Shown one piece after another: positions 46,476-58,605 of a stretch of 64,000 bases of DNA (positions are counted from its first letter, which is position 1; every line of letters starts with the position of its first letter). The position numbers and the translations under genes are program-made. Origin of the DNA: Acanthosoma haemorrhoidale (taxonomy: Eukaryota; Arthropoda; Insecta; Hemiptera; Acanthosomatidae); contig OV884013.1 of NCBI GenBank assembly GCA_930367205.1, positions 120,319,827 through 120,383,826 of the forward strand. The letters are read 5' to 3'. The notes beneath the pieces are model-generated. The model worked only from the letters and a program-made list of their open reading frames with translations, did no database searches and had not been told where the DNA came from.

Positions 46476-47348
46476 TGTCGGGTCGTCACGAGGGGGGTGC
46501 CTAGTTACCCTAGCCCTAGTGACGAAGTGAGGATTGATTAGGCTATGACCTGGACAATTGCTTCATGACGGGTCTTACTACTGTACTACTATCTGACTCC
46601 ATATTTGATAGGTATGTGCCCCGACAATGCACTATGTTCAGAAGAAGAGGTATAGGGTAGGTATTGTAGGTAGTTTGTGTGGTCTTGGAATGGCCACGAA
46701 TTCACACTCAGTATCTGAGGTTAGGCGAAAACCGTCCGGACCCCAAAGGCGAGTGTGAACCGGAGAGGGCCATACAGGATCACTGGGGGGAGACACTACT
46801 AGATAAAGTTCGTAGGGCCCCAGGTGACAGTCGTCCGCAAGGAAGAAATCTCTTCCAAGGATATGCTAGTTTAGCAAGACTAAGGCAGAGAATCCCACTA
46901 GGAAAGTGTGGGGTCTGACAAAGCCGGACTAAAACATAGCAAGGTTAGGAAAGAGAGATCCAGAGGTTTTCATAAATGAGAAGGCGAAATCTTGAAACAT
47001 CAGTGCAGCTGCAGGTACCAGTCCAGAGAGCCGTAGTTAGAATGATTTACAGGCCAAAACGAGGCCCTATTTATAGCTGTCAGTAGCCAATGATCTGGGG
47101 TTTTATTATGACCAACCAAACCGCAGGGTTGGATGAAGCTTGAATGTTCTAGACCAGGACCCAGCCCCAGGAGCTACCCGACTTCCTCTGCAGGAGCCTC
47201 TGAACTAGTTTTTGCAGCTGTGTCTTTTATTGTTTACAATATTTACACTGGTATGACTTATGGTTTGGTAATGTTATTTACATTTGTTTAAATTAATTTA
47301 CAACATATTATAACCAATCTACATATATACAATAGAGTATAGGGTGAT
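46476..47348 (-). mobile_element. solo LTR-like element, minus strand
   Basis: It starts (+) TGTCGGGTCGTCACGAGGGG and keeps every conserved block of the family in inverse order, down to TACAATAGAGTATAGGGTGA. The last 28 bp of the family consensus are replaced after 47348; a TACA at 47394-47397 may be a diverged end. CTTTTATTGTTTACAATATT is the inverse of the AATAAA segment. The ORF at 46679-46918 is not conserved. Confidence 0.72.
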
Positions 47349-47930
47349 GAACAACTCCATACACCCTACCTAATCCCTTATCGAGATCATCACTACACTG
47401 ACAGCATCAGCCGTCGCTGCCCGTGTACGGAAACGGAAGTGCCCTCTTTACGATACGTCATTAGGGGTTCCGGAATTATCTCTTGAGGTTTAGTGGCTTT
47501 CATGCGCCCTCTAACAACGGGTATTCTGCATGAAAGATATTGATTATGTAAATATGCAATAATCGCATGGAATTAAACCTCGTAAGGGAAAATGAGCAGC
47601 TACTCGAACGAGTCCGGTTCATCGTAAAGCCGAAATAAAAGTTGAGAAATCTTACTTGGCTTGATCTTTTGAAATTGAACTTTGCTCTGACGCGATGTTT
47701 TAACTTGGGGAGTGGGGCTTGAATTAATTTTGTTTAAAAAAAAAAATAAGCCCCTTTGATAAAATAATAAACGTAGGCGTTACCTTAAAATGTGAATAGT
47801 TTATTGAATGTAATGAGACTGTTTTGAGAAAACACCCGAGAGAGGCTTCAAAAGGAGTGGTATCGCAGCTGGTGTTTGTTTTTCTTTAAGCGGAGGGGGG
47901 GGGGGGCGAAAGGCCCTCTCAAAATAGAAA
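47349..47930. other. unassigned stretch
   Basis: No gene recognised. A run of 12 G lies near 47895. Confidence 0.45.
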
Positions 47931-47934
47931 GGTG

Positions 47935-48330
47935 GAGGCTTTTTTGACAGCAAGACGACTCCAACAATTTCGGAACGGAATCCTCATGAAAGTGGTCAGA
48001 CATACTACATTTGAGCAGCGGAGAAACAGCGAACTACACGAGGACTTCGAGCTGCCTACGGTGGATGATTTCATTCGCCGTGGACAAATAAAATTGTTTG
48101 ACTCGTTGCAATGCATGATGAACCCCGTGTTCAACACGATTACCCCCGCTCCCCGTTCCCCCATCGATGGCAGAAGGCAGTCGAGGCAGGAACTAGTTTT
48201 TAAGTTAGTATATAAGTTTTTCTTTTTAAGTCTCATATTGCAACCCGAAAGTGAGCCCTATCACCTAGTCCTTTTTACATTTGTAAAACTTTTAACCATA
48301 AACAGATAATGTTAGTTTTTAAGTTAAGAA
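47935..48330 (+). pseudogene. LINE-B ORF2 C-terminal fragment
   Basis: An open frame of 125 codons (47932-48309) carries LQQFRNGILMKVVRHTTFEQ, then VDDFIRRGQIKLFDSL and NPVFNTITPAPRSP. This is the C-terminal end of LINE-B ORF2, better preserved than at 30398. The real ORF2 probably ended just after DGRRQSRQEL; the tail beyond is UTR read through. No catalytic part. Confidence 0.65.
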
Positions 48331-50700
48331 CTCGTTAAAATGCATAAGTTATGCAGTAGAAGGAGCCAACCACATCTAATTTATAAAAAGGTGGAGGAAA
48401 AAGGGGTGGGGTAGAAGAGTATAAACGATAGAATTATTAACGTATAATACGTTAATGCTCTGCCAGAGCCAGAGGCTATCCCTTTGTACTTTGTACAAGC
48501 GAAATTCCGTTTGCTTTTTTTTGAATAAGGGACAAACAAGTAAAAAAAATTGCTCACAACATTTTATTTCGAAGCCTTTGATTTGTCAGCTATTTGTGGC
48601 GTCGGGTTACGCACCTCAAATAGGGCGCTGCCTGATGGAACTGTTAAATTCAGTGATCAAACACTCACGCGTGAGGCAGACTTGCAGTTATCTGACCAAA
48701 CAATGATAATACAAAATATTACGTAAAAGTTACCTTACCGACCCCCTCTTCTTACCAGCTCTCGGGAAATCTAAACATACTTCACTTCTTGTAAACCATA
48801 TTGCTTTGGCGATGTTTACAGAAAATATATGAAACCGGATAAACAGATTAGTGCAGAAGTTGGTTGGTTCGACATGAGATGGTCAGTTGGAAAAGTGGCT
48901 GATGTTTATTATAAAAATTCTAATATTATGCAACGGATATAGTCCAAAAACGAAATACCAACATCAATATTCTTTATTATGAATAAAGTCTCACACATTT
49001 TAAATCATAAATAATAATAGGAAAAAATTTAAATTAATAAAAAACAACTTGCTAATATACAAAAATTTCTTCATAATATATTATCCCCTAAGCCCTTATT
49101 GTCTTGAGTTAATTTATGTGCTTACCACATTTAAAATATCTAGAATGTAATCAGCTTTGTATCAGCTCTTACACCTTAACTATTTTATTGTACCTTCGTT
49201 TGTCAAATATTATTCTTAGTAACTTATTTTCGATTATCTATATATTTTTGATATTGGTTTTGATACTGGTACTAATCGGCCAGTAGTTTAGTATGGGGAT
49301 TAAGCTTAGAATTTCTGTTGATAAATGACAAAAGGATATATACAGATGATTTTCCGGTTGTGGATATTCGGTTTGTACGTGGTATGAAATTGAATCTGTA
49401 ATATAGGCAAACACAAAGTACTTAACAATAGGCAATAGCAATAATTCTTTTTTCCTAAATATGATTTTAGGTCTTCTTTTGATGAATGTTGTTCAGTTTT
49501 GTTGAATTTGACATTTTTAGATTCCACTTACAAGAAATAATTATCCAACTTATTTAAAGAAGCCTATACTCGACTTACATATTATACAAATTGGGTACAT
49601 TTGTTTCTTAAATGAGAATTTGATGTTATTATATTTCATATATATTTTTACTTAATACTTTTACTAAAACAATTTATATGGAATCTAATATATTTTCGCC
49701 TTTTTGAAAACAAACTTTTCCACCCCCCCTCCCCACCCTGCTACCGTAACTACTCACCGACTACTTACCTTCAATGATGATTATTGTAATAGTGCTCGTT
49801 GAACTGGGTATTACTTTTTGTTGCTCCAGTCCACAATTAATGAGACTACAACTTCTGCGTAACTCCTCAAGAACCAGTTCTTCTTCTTAATACTGGCTAT
49901 AGTTGCTATTAGACTGCCCGTAACTCTTGAACTTATTTATTACCTTGTCAGTTAGTTAATAAAAACTGTTGAAGTTAACTGACTAGTCTAAATAATTCTA
50001 CTCTGGAATGTTCCGACAGATTGAATTAATAAACCCCTTTATTTGTTCATCTGTTGACATCGACAACGTGCCATTATTTTTCTCTGAGCTAAATACTCTA
50101 GCCAATATATTGACAGGATGCTGACGATGATAGCTCAGTCACTAATAATTTAGTCGTACTTGAATATTAAATATCTTCTTATCATATTAAGTAGGGTTTA
50201 AAGGTCTATGCCTTCATTGATTATATGTACTATGTGGGATTTCATTGCAAAATGTACTTAAATCGTTCACCCGATTGTTGAAACCGCCTATAAAATTGAA
50301 ACACTTGACTTATTTTTCTTTTCACTTTGTTGTCTTCTTGTTTTTATAATTTGAAGAAAGTTCATTTGTATTAATCATATAATAACTGTTATAGGAAACT
50401 TTATTGACTATTTTAAGTTATCTGTTATTATATGTATGTGTATTAATTGTTATATTATGTGGAGAGATACAATATTTAACTTTCTGTTATTTTATGGCAT
50501 AGCCTGAAGCGGACAGATATTTGTTAAATATAATCATTCAAAAGTAATTTTTGAAGTTTCAAAAGAATATTTTGGAGATCCTGAAAAAAAATAAACATAA
50601 ATAAATAAACGTGGATAGATAAGAATATAATTGTTTAGACATTTTTCTACTCTCTACTCATGTTTGTGAAAAATACTAATTAAATTTTTAAACTTTTCAG
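48331..50700. other. unassigned stretch upstream of first visible CASK exon
   Basis: AT-rich with no recognised transposon or exon. I looked for the conserved first CASK coding exon (ending in a VIGK-type motif split before its last base) and did not find it. The stretch is probably the 3' part of a CASK intron, by inference. Confidence 0.45.
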
Positions 50701-50813
50701 GGGGCCTTTCTGTCTGGTAAAACGATGTATGCACCGAGAGTCAGGTCGGCTATTTGCAGTAAAGATGGTGGATGTACAGAGGTACAGCGTAAGCCCAGGC
50801 CTCAACTTTGCAG
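50701..50813 (+). CDS. CASK: CASK kinase domain exon: Gly-rich loop and VAIK lysine
   Basis: Splicing after AACTTTTCAG, the exon encodes GPFCLVKRCMHRESGRLF, AVKMVDV and SPGLNFA. It corresponds to the segment of CASK starting in the GKGPF glycine-rich loop. The Lys in AVK is the ATP-binding lysine. CASK is a membrane-associated guanylate kinase scaffold at synapses and cell junctions, with an unusual N-terminal CaMK-like kinase. The exon takes one base to finish the preceding codon and leaves one (G) before the donor GTAATT; the next exon supplies AC to make Asp. Length 113 bp. The upstream exon is not in view. Confidence 0.93.
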
Positions 50814-50865
50814 GTAATTAAAATAATCATTTTAATTATGTGTATATTTATCTCAACATTTATAA

Positions 50866-51240
50866 TTGTGATTTAAGAGCTCATTCATACCTTATACGCA
50901 ATTCCACCCACTCAGTATGTTCATTTCACACTCATACCCATCATTCATACAAAGTACATACAAACTCTGCCCTGGAGCCCCCATGTCCCCGAGTATGGCC
51001 CAGTGAAGCCGATGGAAAAGTCTGGAGCCTAACTCTTTGCCCGCTTCACTATGTGGTGAAGAACAAAGATAGAGATAGAGAACCATAGACGCTCAGGGGG
51101 GTTGGCGGCAGGTGCCAAGACCCCATTATATAATTAAGTGCCTACAATAGATCACGAGGCCACTCTCAGTTTAGCCAGCGAGGAGAATTGTATAGATGAG
51201 TTTTATTGCATTAGGAGGAGTTGGTTGTAGGGTTCGGTTG
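50866..51240 (-). mobile_element. old LINE-A 3' UTR copy inside CASK intron
   Basis: A diverged minus-strand match to LINE-A: TCATTCATAC pairs, ACAAACTCTGCCCTGG, AACCATAGACGCTCAGG, then GATCACGAGGCCACT and GCGAGGAGAATTGTATAG. It is clearly older than the other copies. The short ORFs here (50840-51088 and 50892-51086) are UTR. Confidence 0.7.
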
Positions 51241-53202
51241 TGCGGATAAGTTTATATGTAATGCAATGTTCGATAACGGAGATAAAAATAAGTCTTTTTC
51301 TCTTTAAAAGTTACTATTTGTCCGCCTTTTAAAAGACACAACTGCCAACTAATCCCACTAGCGTACCAGATCCTGCTAACTATAATGGAGATGCTCCTTC
51401 ATCTCAATCAATTGCTTCAGACATTTATGTAATGTTTAGAGTAATTTCAGTGAATTTGACAATTGTGTCATTGTGCTAACAAAGTAGTGATCAAAGTGTG
51501 TGAAACCTTATACTTAAAATTGATTTTCGTCTCACTTCGAGTTCCATAATTAGAACTGGTTAGCTCTGTAGAGCAATAAAAAAAAAAAAAACATGCTATT
51601 GAGTATGATTATTGCTGAGGACGGAGGTAAGGACTCATTCAGGATCGCTTTTTGTCTATAAATTAGCTCTGTGATAATGATAAATAAAATGACTTGTCTG
51701 TTCAGGAACTTTTAGGGTATTACTCCATATCATGAAATATGTTGATTTTTTTTTTGGTAATAATAAAATAACGGGGGAATTCAATTGTGAAAAAATTTTG
51801 ACTTCTTCGAGACTAGTGAGAAAAATCTCAAATAAGTCATAAGTGAATAATATAAAGTAGTAACTTTATTCAAAACGATGATCCAAAGATTAGTAGCCTT
51901 GGTTTTGTATTTTTATTCAAATGACCACCTATTAAAATTTTGTATGTGTCAAGTTAACGCAGCTTGGTGGTATTTGTTTTTGGAGAACTTTGAATGTTTG
52001 CGCCGGGAGTCAAGGAGCCTCTGTAATAATTGTGTATATCACATTTGTACCAATTGGCTGCCTGCTTCCCACTCTCCAGGTAATTGTTTTTGCTATGCCA
52101 ACATTTAGTTTGGACGTCACCATCATTTTATTAATGCGTGCAGTTTAATCATATACCCTATTCCCAATTTCTATTCAAATACTGCATTTAAACACTTTTA
52201 TTATCAGCTTTAGCAGGTACTTAAAGCTAAGCTTTTTTTTTCTTTAATTAATTTGCCCTTATCTGAACCTATGAGAAAAGTAAAAAGTTATTTTATTTTC
52301 CTTTTTTTTTTGTTCTTTAATTTTTGTCTTATATGAGATTTATCTTGCAATATGTATCAATTAAGAACTGAATTTTAATATTTAAAAAAATACATTTATT
52401 AAAAAAAGCGAGAAAGGAAAACATAATATCAAGAGATACTCACTATATTCCGCCGGTGGCACTGTCTTAAAAATTTACTAAATGATAATGAAAAAGGTTT
52501 TCTATAGTTAGGAAAAAAAAATATTTATTTTATTTATTGAAGAATTAGTCACTGAAAATCACTTTTTCAGCAAATAAAAAAATAATTAGATAGCTAAAGT
52601 ATTTATATGAAAAAAAGAGGGAAAAATTCACCAAATAAATTATCTTTGCAAACCATAAAGTCCCTCACAATAGGTCTATGATTACGAAACTAATGAAGGT
52701 ATAATTTAGAAAGTAGTATCCTTCCGATGATAGCCTTCCCGAAGCAAAGGCCGGAAAGAAAACAAGTATCCAGAATCGGCCTGGAAAGTTGAAACTGAAC
52801 TGCTCGGAGAGTAGCCTGTTTTGTGATAATTATCTCATGAAAGAAACAGTCTCATACCTGTAAATTCTCAATCCTTTACGTTGGAACTCGACATACCAAA
52901 GATGGTCTTAGAATAGATGAAGCAGCGTTAGAGTGAAAAAACACTTTATTTTAAAAGTAATTTTACTAACAAGTACAGCTGCTCAAATGCAGTAAGTTTC
53001 TAACTACACAATTTATCAGTTACATATACATTGAAAATTTCAATATACAGCGTGAATGTACGGAAAACACTATTCTATAAAAAATGCTAGATTACCAATG
53101 GGGTGAGTTTTATTTAAATAAATTGATTTGTATAAATGTTTTTATTTTTTAGAACTGAAAGTGAACTATTAAATTTATCCTACTGTTTAATTAATGTTTC
53201 AG
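51241..53202. other. CASK intron (rest)
   Basis: AT-rich intronic sequence between the first two visible exons. No transposon or alternative exon recognised. Confidence 0.7.
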
Positions 53203-53308
53203 ACCTGAAAAGAGAAGCGACAATATGTCATATGCTCAAACATCCGCATATCGTGGAACTATTAGAAACGTACAGCTCTGAAGGGGTGCTGTACATGGTT
53301 TTCGAGCA
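53203..53308 (+). CDS. CASK: CASK kinase domain exon: helix C and hinge
   Basis: The exon follows TTAATGTTTCAG and encodes [20 protein letters not shown] followed by [15 protein letters not shown]. The Glu of KRE is the helix-C glutamate that pairs with the VAIK lysine. LYMVFE is the hinge contacting ATP. This is the most conserved part of CASK among animals and makes the gene assignment secure. Length 106 bp; the last two bases (CA) join T of the next exon to give His, where vertebrate CASK has Phe. The donor is a consensus GTAAGT. Confidence 0.96.
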
Positions 53309-54220
53309 GTAAGTACTCATTTTTTATTATTTTAAATTCTAAATTTATTTCTTTTTTCCATATTTTAATAGTAATAACAAAAATATTTTAAGAATTTTTT
53401 TATTATGGAATAATAAGTCTTTTTATACTTAAACCGTTAAATTGTTACTTGTTTTCCTTTGAAATTGAATAGTTTTTTTTTAAAAAATATGTATAGACCT
53501 TTAACTTGTTTACTCCCAAATGTTTCTTTTTTCGATAAGAGTAAGTGGCTTTGCCACTATTCTCGAGGTTTTGTTGATTATCTAAATTGTATTATAAAAT
53601 GGAAGTAATCATTACAAATGCATTGAAAATGGTTATCTGCTATATAATATGTAATAAATAGTTTTTGAACTTTCAATAATAATTTTTGATTTGTAAATCA
53701 CCTGACCGGGTCCAGCATTGTCTGGTGTCTAAATATTTTACATTTATTTGGTGTTTTCAAAATAAATGTTTAAATCAGTGAGTCGAACTTCAAAAGTATT
53801 GTTGTTTTTGGGTCATTATTACCCTGGTTTCCAGCAGGTGTTTCCTAACGGCCAGATGATGCTGGTTGTGTCTAGATGAGAAGAGATAATAAAAAACAAA
53901 AATAGGTTTTTGCATTGGAAGCATTTACCTTAAGGTGGGAATGTATCTATACTTATTGAGAATAACCAGGTAACTCTAAAATTCCAAAAATACCGGAGAG
54001 GACTTGAATTGTTCATGCGATCAGCATAGATTCAGGTTTTATTCTTAACAGTTTTTTTCTGGTATTTAAGTAAAAATGTAGATGATTTGAAAATAATCCC
54101 ATTTTTTTTTATGATGTGTAGCACAGTGCCAAGTGAGCCACTTGCCCAGGATGTTTCATTTTTTTTTTTTTATGTAACTCGCCTTATCTTGTTGATCTAA
54201 CTTTAATTTCTCTATTACAG

Positions 54221-54298
54221 TATGGATGGCTCTGACATATGTTTTGAAATTGCAAGGCGAGCAATGGAAGGTTTTATCTATAGCGAAGCGGTCGCTAT
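54221..54298 (+). CDS. CASK: CASK kinase domain exon: helix D/E segment
   Basis: The exon follows TCTCTATTACAG and encodes [18 protein letters not shown] followed by IYSEAVA. It matches the FMDGADLCFEI...YSEAVASHY stretch of the family. Length 78 bp; two bases (AT) pass to the next exon, giving Ile before HYM. The donor is GTAAGT. The intron upstream is 912 bp and the one downstream is 378 bp. Confidence 0.95.
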
Positions 54299-54676
54299 GT
54301 AAGTATTTAATATATTTTTTCTTATTCATTTACTAAAGCTTATTGAATTATTCAAATAATATAATATTTCTTGCTCAATTGGAAATAAAAGCAAATAATT
54401 TTGAGTTTATATTGTATTGAAAGTTTGTCTCATCGTAATGGTACAATTAACATAATCATAATACTTGCCAGACTTAAAATAATGTTGAGATTTCTTTCCT
54501 GTATGGTAGGCTTATCGTGTACAATTCTCTCACCATTTATTTACTATTCTAAAAACAAATATTTCAATAGGGTATATATCAATATAATTTTCTGACTATA
54601 TATGTTTATGGTAGACCGTAATGTATATGTCTCATTTGTTGATATTCAAAGTGAAGTTTTGTTCCCACTGTTGCAG

Positions 54677-54852
54677 ACATTACATGAAACAAGTGATAGA
54701 TGCTCTAAAGTATTGCCACGAGAACCACGTTATCCACAGGGACATTAAGCCTAACTGCATTTTGCTCACCTCTAAGAAAAATTCCGCTCCGATCAAAATT
54801 GGTGGTTTTGGCGTGGCAATCCAGCTGCAGGACGGAGAAGCAGTCAATGGAG
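54677..54852 (+). CDS. CASK: CASK kinase domain exon: catalytic loop and GGFG motif
   Basis: It follows CACTGTTGCAG and encodes [15 protein letters not shown], then the catalytic loop [10 protein letters not shown], then [20 protein letters not shown]. In canonical kinases the loop reads HRDxKPxN and the metal-binding motif is DFG. Here Cys replaces that Asn and GFG replaces DFG, exactly as in CASK, whose kinase is known to work without magnesium. Both substitutions are kept, so this is a genuine CASK orthologue and not a CaMKII. Length 176 bp; one base (G) is left before the donor GTGAGG, and the following intron is 6.7 kb. Confidence 0.96.
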
Positions 54853-55575
54853 GTGAGGACACATCCTTTGTTCACTCTTTTATCTTTCAATTGTTTTATC
54901 AATTTTCAATTTATTGCTATGTTATGCACCAATAATAGAGAATAAATGATTTTTAAAATATATAATTTTTTTGGATTTAAAAACTTTATAAACATAGCAA
55001 ACATGATTTCATATTGTTATAAAACATAATTCAAATTATTCAAAGTTTTTGCTACAGCTGCACTGAGTGGAATTGTGTGGGTTGCCAAACCATATTATGA
55101 ATTATGAGTTTGAATTTTATTTAAATTTGTTCTTTCTTGAGACAATAAGTAGTTTTAAAACGTAATTTGAAACTAAATCATTTATTCTTTGTTATTTTGT
55201 AATATAGTTAAGACATTGTAACATATAATCGATTTATTACTTAAGATAAAAAATTCAGTTTACTTAAATTAAATATCCTTTCATTTTGTCTTCAATTTAA
55301 ATGAAATATTGTTTGTTAAAAAAAAAAAAAAAAATGGCCTCATATAGACTTAAATAAGTAGAACATTTTATTTCACTGTATTGTTGCATATAAAGTTGAT
55401 CTTTTGGGTTTAATAGCCTGAAATATAAATTTTTGACAGTTCCTTTGATTTATAAATCTTTGAGTTTGATTATTTTTTAAAATATTTTTTTATTTTTATA
55501 TTAGTGAATAATAATTTAATATAAAAACAATTAAAGTTCATTAAGTTAAGTAGTTTTTAACTTTTCTTTAAATAG

Positions 55576-55838
55576 AGAAGTTTCATGGTTTAACCCACAA
55601 GCCAATAGTTCATCACATAACATCTTTTCTAAGAAGTAATGAAGAACGAATGAGAAAGGTCGGCGACCATGTCGACTTTAAAGAGATTCAATTTAAGAGG
55701 TCTTGGCTACGGTTGATTTTTGAAAGAAGAAAGTGGGTTCAGTTTTTGTTAGTCGGAAGTTACGGGATGTTTGATCTGCTGTCATTTCAACGGAAAACTT
55801 GCAGCTGTGAGATGAAGGAAACAAGAGCCAGTTTATGA
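55576..55838 (+). CDS. candidate alternative terminal exon of CASK
   Basis: After the pyrimidine-rich acceptor CTTTTCTTTAAATAG, the frame that continues exon 54677-54852 is open for 87 codons (EKFHGLTHKP..., then RKVGDHVDFKEIQ and KRSWLRLIFERRKWVQF) and stops at 55836. AATAAA follows at 55963. The block is richer in GC than the intron. If used, it would truncate the kinase after GGFG, before APE. I do not recognise the peptide, and it may instead be a relic of an unknown element; the in-phase fit has a one-in-three chance of being accidental. Confidence 0.3.
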
Positions 55839-56344
55839 AGAAGTAGTATGTCAATTCCGTTATTGAAGGTTTGTCCAGAAATTAACATAGTGTGTCAATA
55901 GTATTTGAATTGATACTGAAGTTACAGTAATAATGTATAAAAGGTAGCATTCTTCTAGCAAGAATAAAAATTTAAATTACAATCCAATGATTAATTTTAA
56001 ATACAGAGATAATTTTAGTAATTAATTTTCTATAATTATAATTTGTTTATATAGTGTAAGTTATTTTTTGATATTTTAAACAGCGTTATTAAATTAAAAT
56101 GGAGTATTTTTAATTTGAATTGAAGAGTTTTATATTGGTCATCAACATGCAATTTTGCTAATTAACTATACAAAGTCAAAGGGAAAACACCTATAAACTG
56201 ATGCATTAAGTCAGAAATCTGACCTTTGGTAAAGATGCCTAGTGTTTAATATTTTCACGACCGATTCTTTTCTTCTGTTTAAAATACATTACAAAGAAAA
56301 TATAGTTTACTGTAAATTTAATAAATTTAAATAAATGTTTGCCA

Positions 56345-56455
56345 GGAACACAGCAAGTACATGTACATTATAGGACATGGAATTTGCAAGTACAAGTACA
56401 TTATAGGACATGGACTTCGCAAGTACATGTACATTATAGGACATGTACTTCTTAG
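56345..56455. repeat. 33-bp tandem repeat, 3 copies
   Basis: Three units contain GCAAGTACATGTACATTATA followed by GGACATGGA. Each has the palindrome TACATGTA (one variant is TACAAGTA). Intronic. Confidence 0.9.
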
Positions 56456-58539
56456 GTCCAAAATTAAACTGTGGATTATAAAACTTTCAAGAAAAAAATT
56501 AACTGGAAGATCTATTTATGGCTTTTAATATTCAGAAGTATTCGTTAGGAAATAGTGTGATTCGACAAAGTAGAAGAATATGTTGTCATATAATTCATTT
56601 GGTTATGTTTTGAAATATATTATATGTCTTCATCTGGTTTAAAGTAGAAGTGATGAACCAGTGATTCTATTTGTCATGCTCGGCAATTAATCCTCTCAAG
56701 TATGTCTCCGTAACATCACACGTTCATCACTTTTACTCCTGGACCTGATGCGGACATTCGTTGACAAAAAGTCCTTAAATAAATTATTCGGGAACCTAAC
56801 GGAACCTCCTCTATATTTAATTTTTATTTTGTAAATTTTTTTTTGTTTTCTTTATTCTTTGTATTTAATGTTTTTTTTATTCATAAAAATTGTTATGTTT
56901 CTTGTTCAGAAGAACATTTTAGGCCAGGCCGTAACCCGAGAGAGCAGAAAGCCAAGCACTGTGACAAAGAGGGTAAGGGAGAGGCACCAGCACGAAAATA
57001 AAAACTAATATCTACTAACCCTTAATGTTAAGCGTGGGCATCCTTCCGTCATTATCATATCACTAGCTTGGCCACTTATCACATTTTAGCCACTTCGGCC
57101 AAATTTGCTCGATTTTTCAAAGTGACAATATAATTACTTATACTGCTGTTTAACCGTTTGCTGTTGTTTTCAGTGTTCCAGTGTTCTGTGTGTGCCAGTG
57201 TTCTGTGTGTGCCAGTGTTATTTTGTTCGTTATTAGTAAAATTTTTTCCTCATTCCTCTAATTTAGGGCATAGAGTATAATTTAGTTTACATTCATTATT
57301 TTTTTTTTAATTTACTTAAAAACATAGTCAATAAACACTTGAGTATCACATACGAATTTATAATTTTGTTGACTCTTAACTTAACGGACCGACCCTATCA
57401 TAAACAGTGATCTGTGGCTGAACATTGGTGTGAACTTCGGAGTGTGTAAGGAACCATCCCTCGACTCCTTTCCTTTTTCCTAGCCGATAATTTGTCATTT
57501 GGAAGTTGGACTTCCATGTTCTTTGCTCTAAAAACTATGCTGTGCGTGGTTCTTGTAAGTATTCACCAGTTCAACAGGTGATAAATACCTGTGAAACAGT
57601 TGGACTTGAAAAACAGTATTTGAGATCTTGTGGAAAAGGCTTAAAGTGTGTGAGTCAGAAACAGAAACACCTTCAAAAGTCACATCAAAATATCACAACA
57701 ATATATATATTTTATTATTTTGTATTTTTGAAACATTTATAGTACTTAAATGGTAAGTGGAAGTATTATCATTTCAAAATTATTAAAATTTTGTCTTTAA
57801 ACTAAATGAATTAAAACTCATATTTTGTTGAATATTTAATGTGACGTGTGAGAGATGGTCAACTTGTCACAAAATCTCTGCAATATGTTCCATGAAATTG
57901 TATAATTTTTTTTTTCTTTTACTGCGTCTGTGTTACTTGAGAGCGGAAGATCATCCTTAAGCGGTTGCTGATACTGATAAATTTCCTATAAATCAGCAAT
58001 ATTTCAGACAGCGGAGGGTTCTATTGTTGTAAGTCCTCTTACTTTGGTGAAAATGGCTTCATGAGGTTAGGTTAAAATGTAAAAATGATGATATATAGGG
58101 AAATCAAGAGCTCATGTCGGTTGCAAGATCCTTGAAGTAGGTTCGCCCTCATCGGGTGGTCAAGTGTACCTGCCCTCTATCCGACTCAAGGGTAGTTTTA
58201 TTAAATAAATGGAATGACATCATTATGTACAATAATGTGGTTTAAAGTGTATTATTGTTCACTAATGTATGAATGAAGGAATGATGCTCATGCTATAACT
58301 GACGGTTTATGGATGTTGTTGAAACACATATGAGACATGTGTCATTTATTGTATTTGTTTTATTGTATGTATTCCATGTGGGTCACAATAGTGGAGGCCT
58401 TAACAACTACTGCCTCCTCTCACAGAGCTAGGAATAATTCCTTTGGTAAACACCGACATTTTTCCTATTTTCATATTAACACAGAACTCGTTTTGACTCA
58501 CCTGTGTGTTTTTTTTTGTTTTGTTTTCTCTCATTTTAG

Positions 58540-58605
58540 CACCTAACTCCCTTTCATATGACCACCTACCCGATTTGGAGAAAATAGAAGCTGCCGAGAA
58601 CAACG
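58540..58605 (+). CDS. CASK: candidate 22-codon cassette exon of CASK
   Basis: A strong acceptor (TTTTCTCTCATTTTAG) precedes 66 bp open in exactly the phase left by exon 54677-54852. The block ends in G before GTATTC. Joined, it adds an acidic insert starting APNSLSYDHLPD and ending with EKIEAAENN, then continues as GRIGT into exon 61564. The insert falls between the GGFG and APE motifs, in the activation loop. Skipping it also preserves the frame. The donor is weak. It resembles no CASK exon I know from vertebrates; the fly protein has a short acidic stretch at a comparable place, as I recall it. Confidence 0.5.

Noticed and set aside
48331..50700. First coding exon of CASK
   Set aside because: No sequence encoding the conserved ELCEVIGK-type end before a donor in the right phase was found here.
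57484..57554. Another possible CASK exon in the 6.7-kb intron (acceptor TTTTTCCTAG, donor GTAAGT)
   Set aside because: It is open in the CASK frame but 71 bp long, so it would leave the wrong phase for exon 61564 and force a frameshift.
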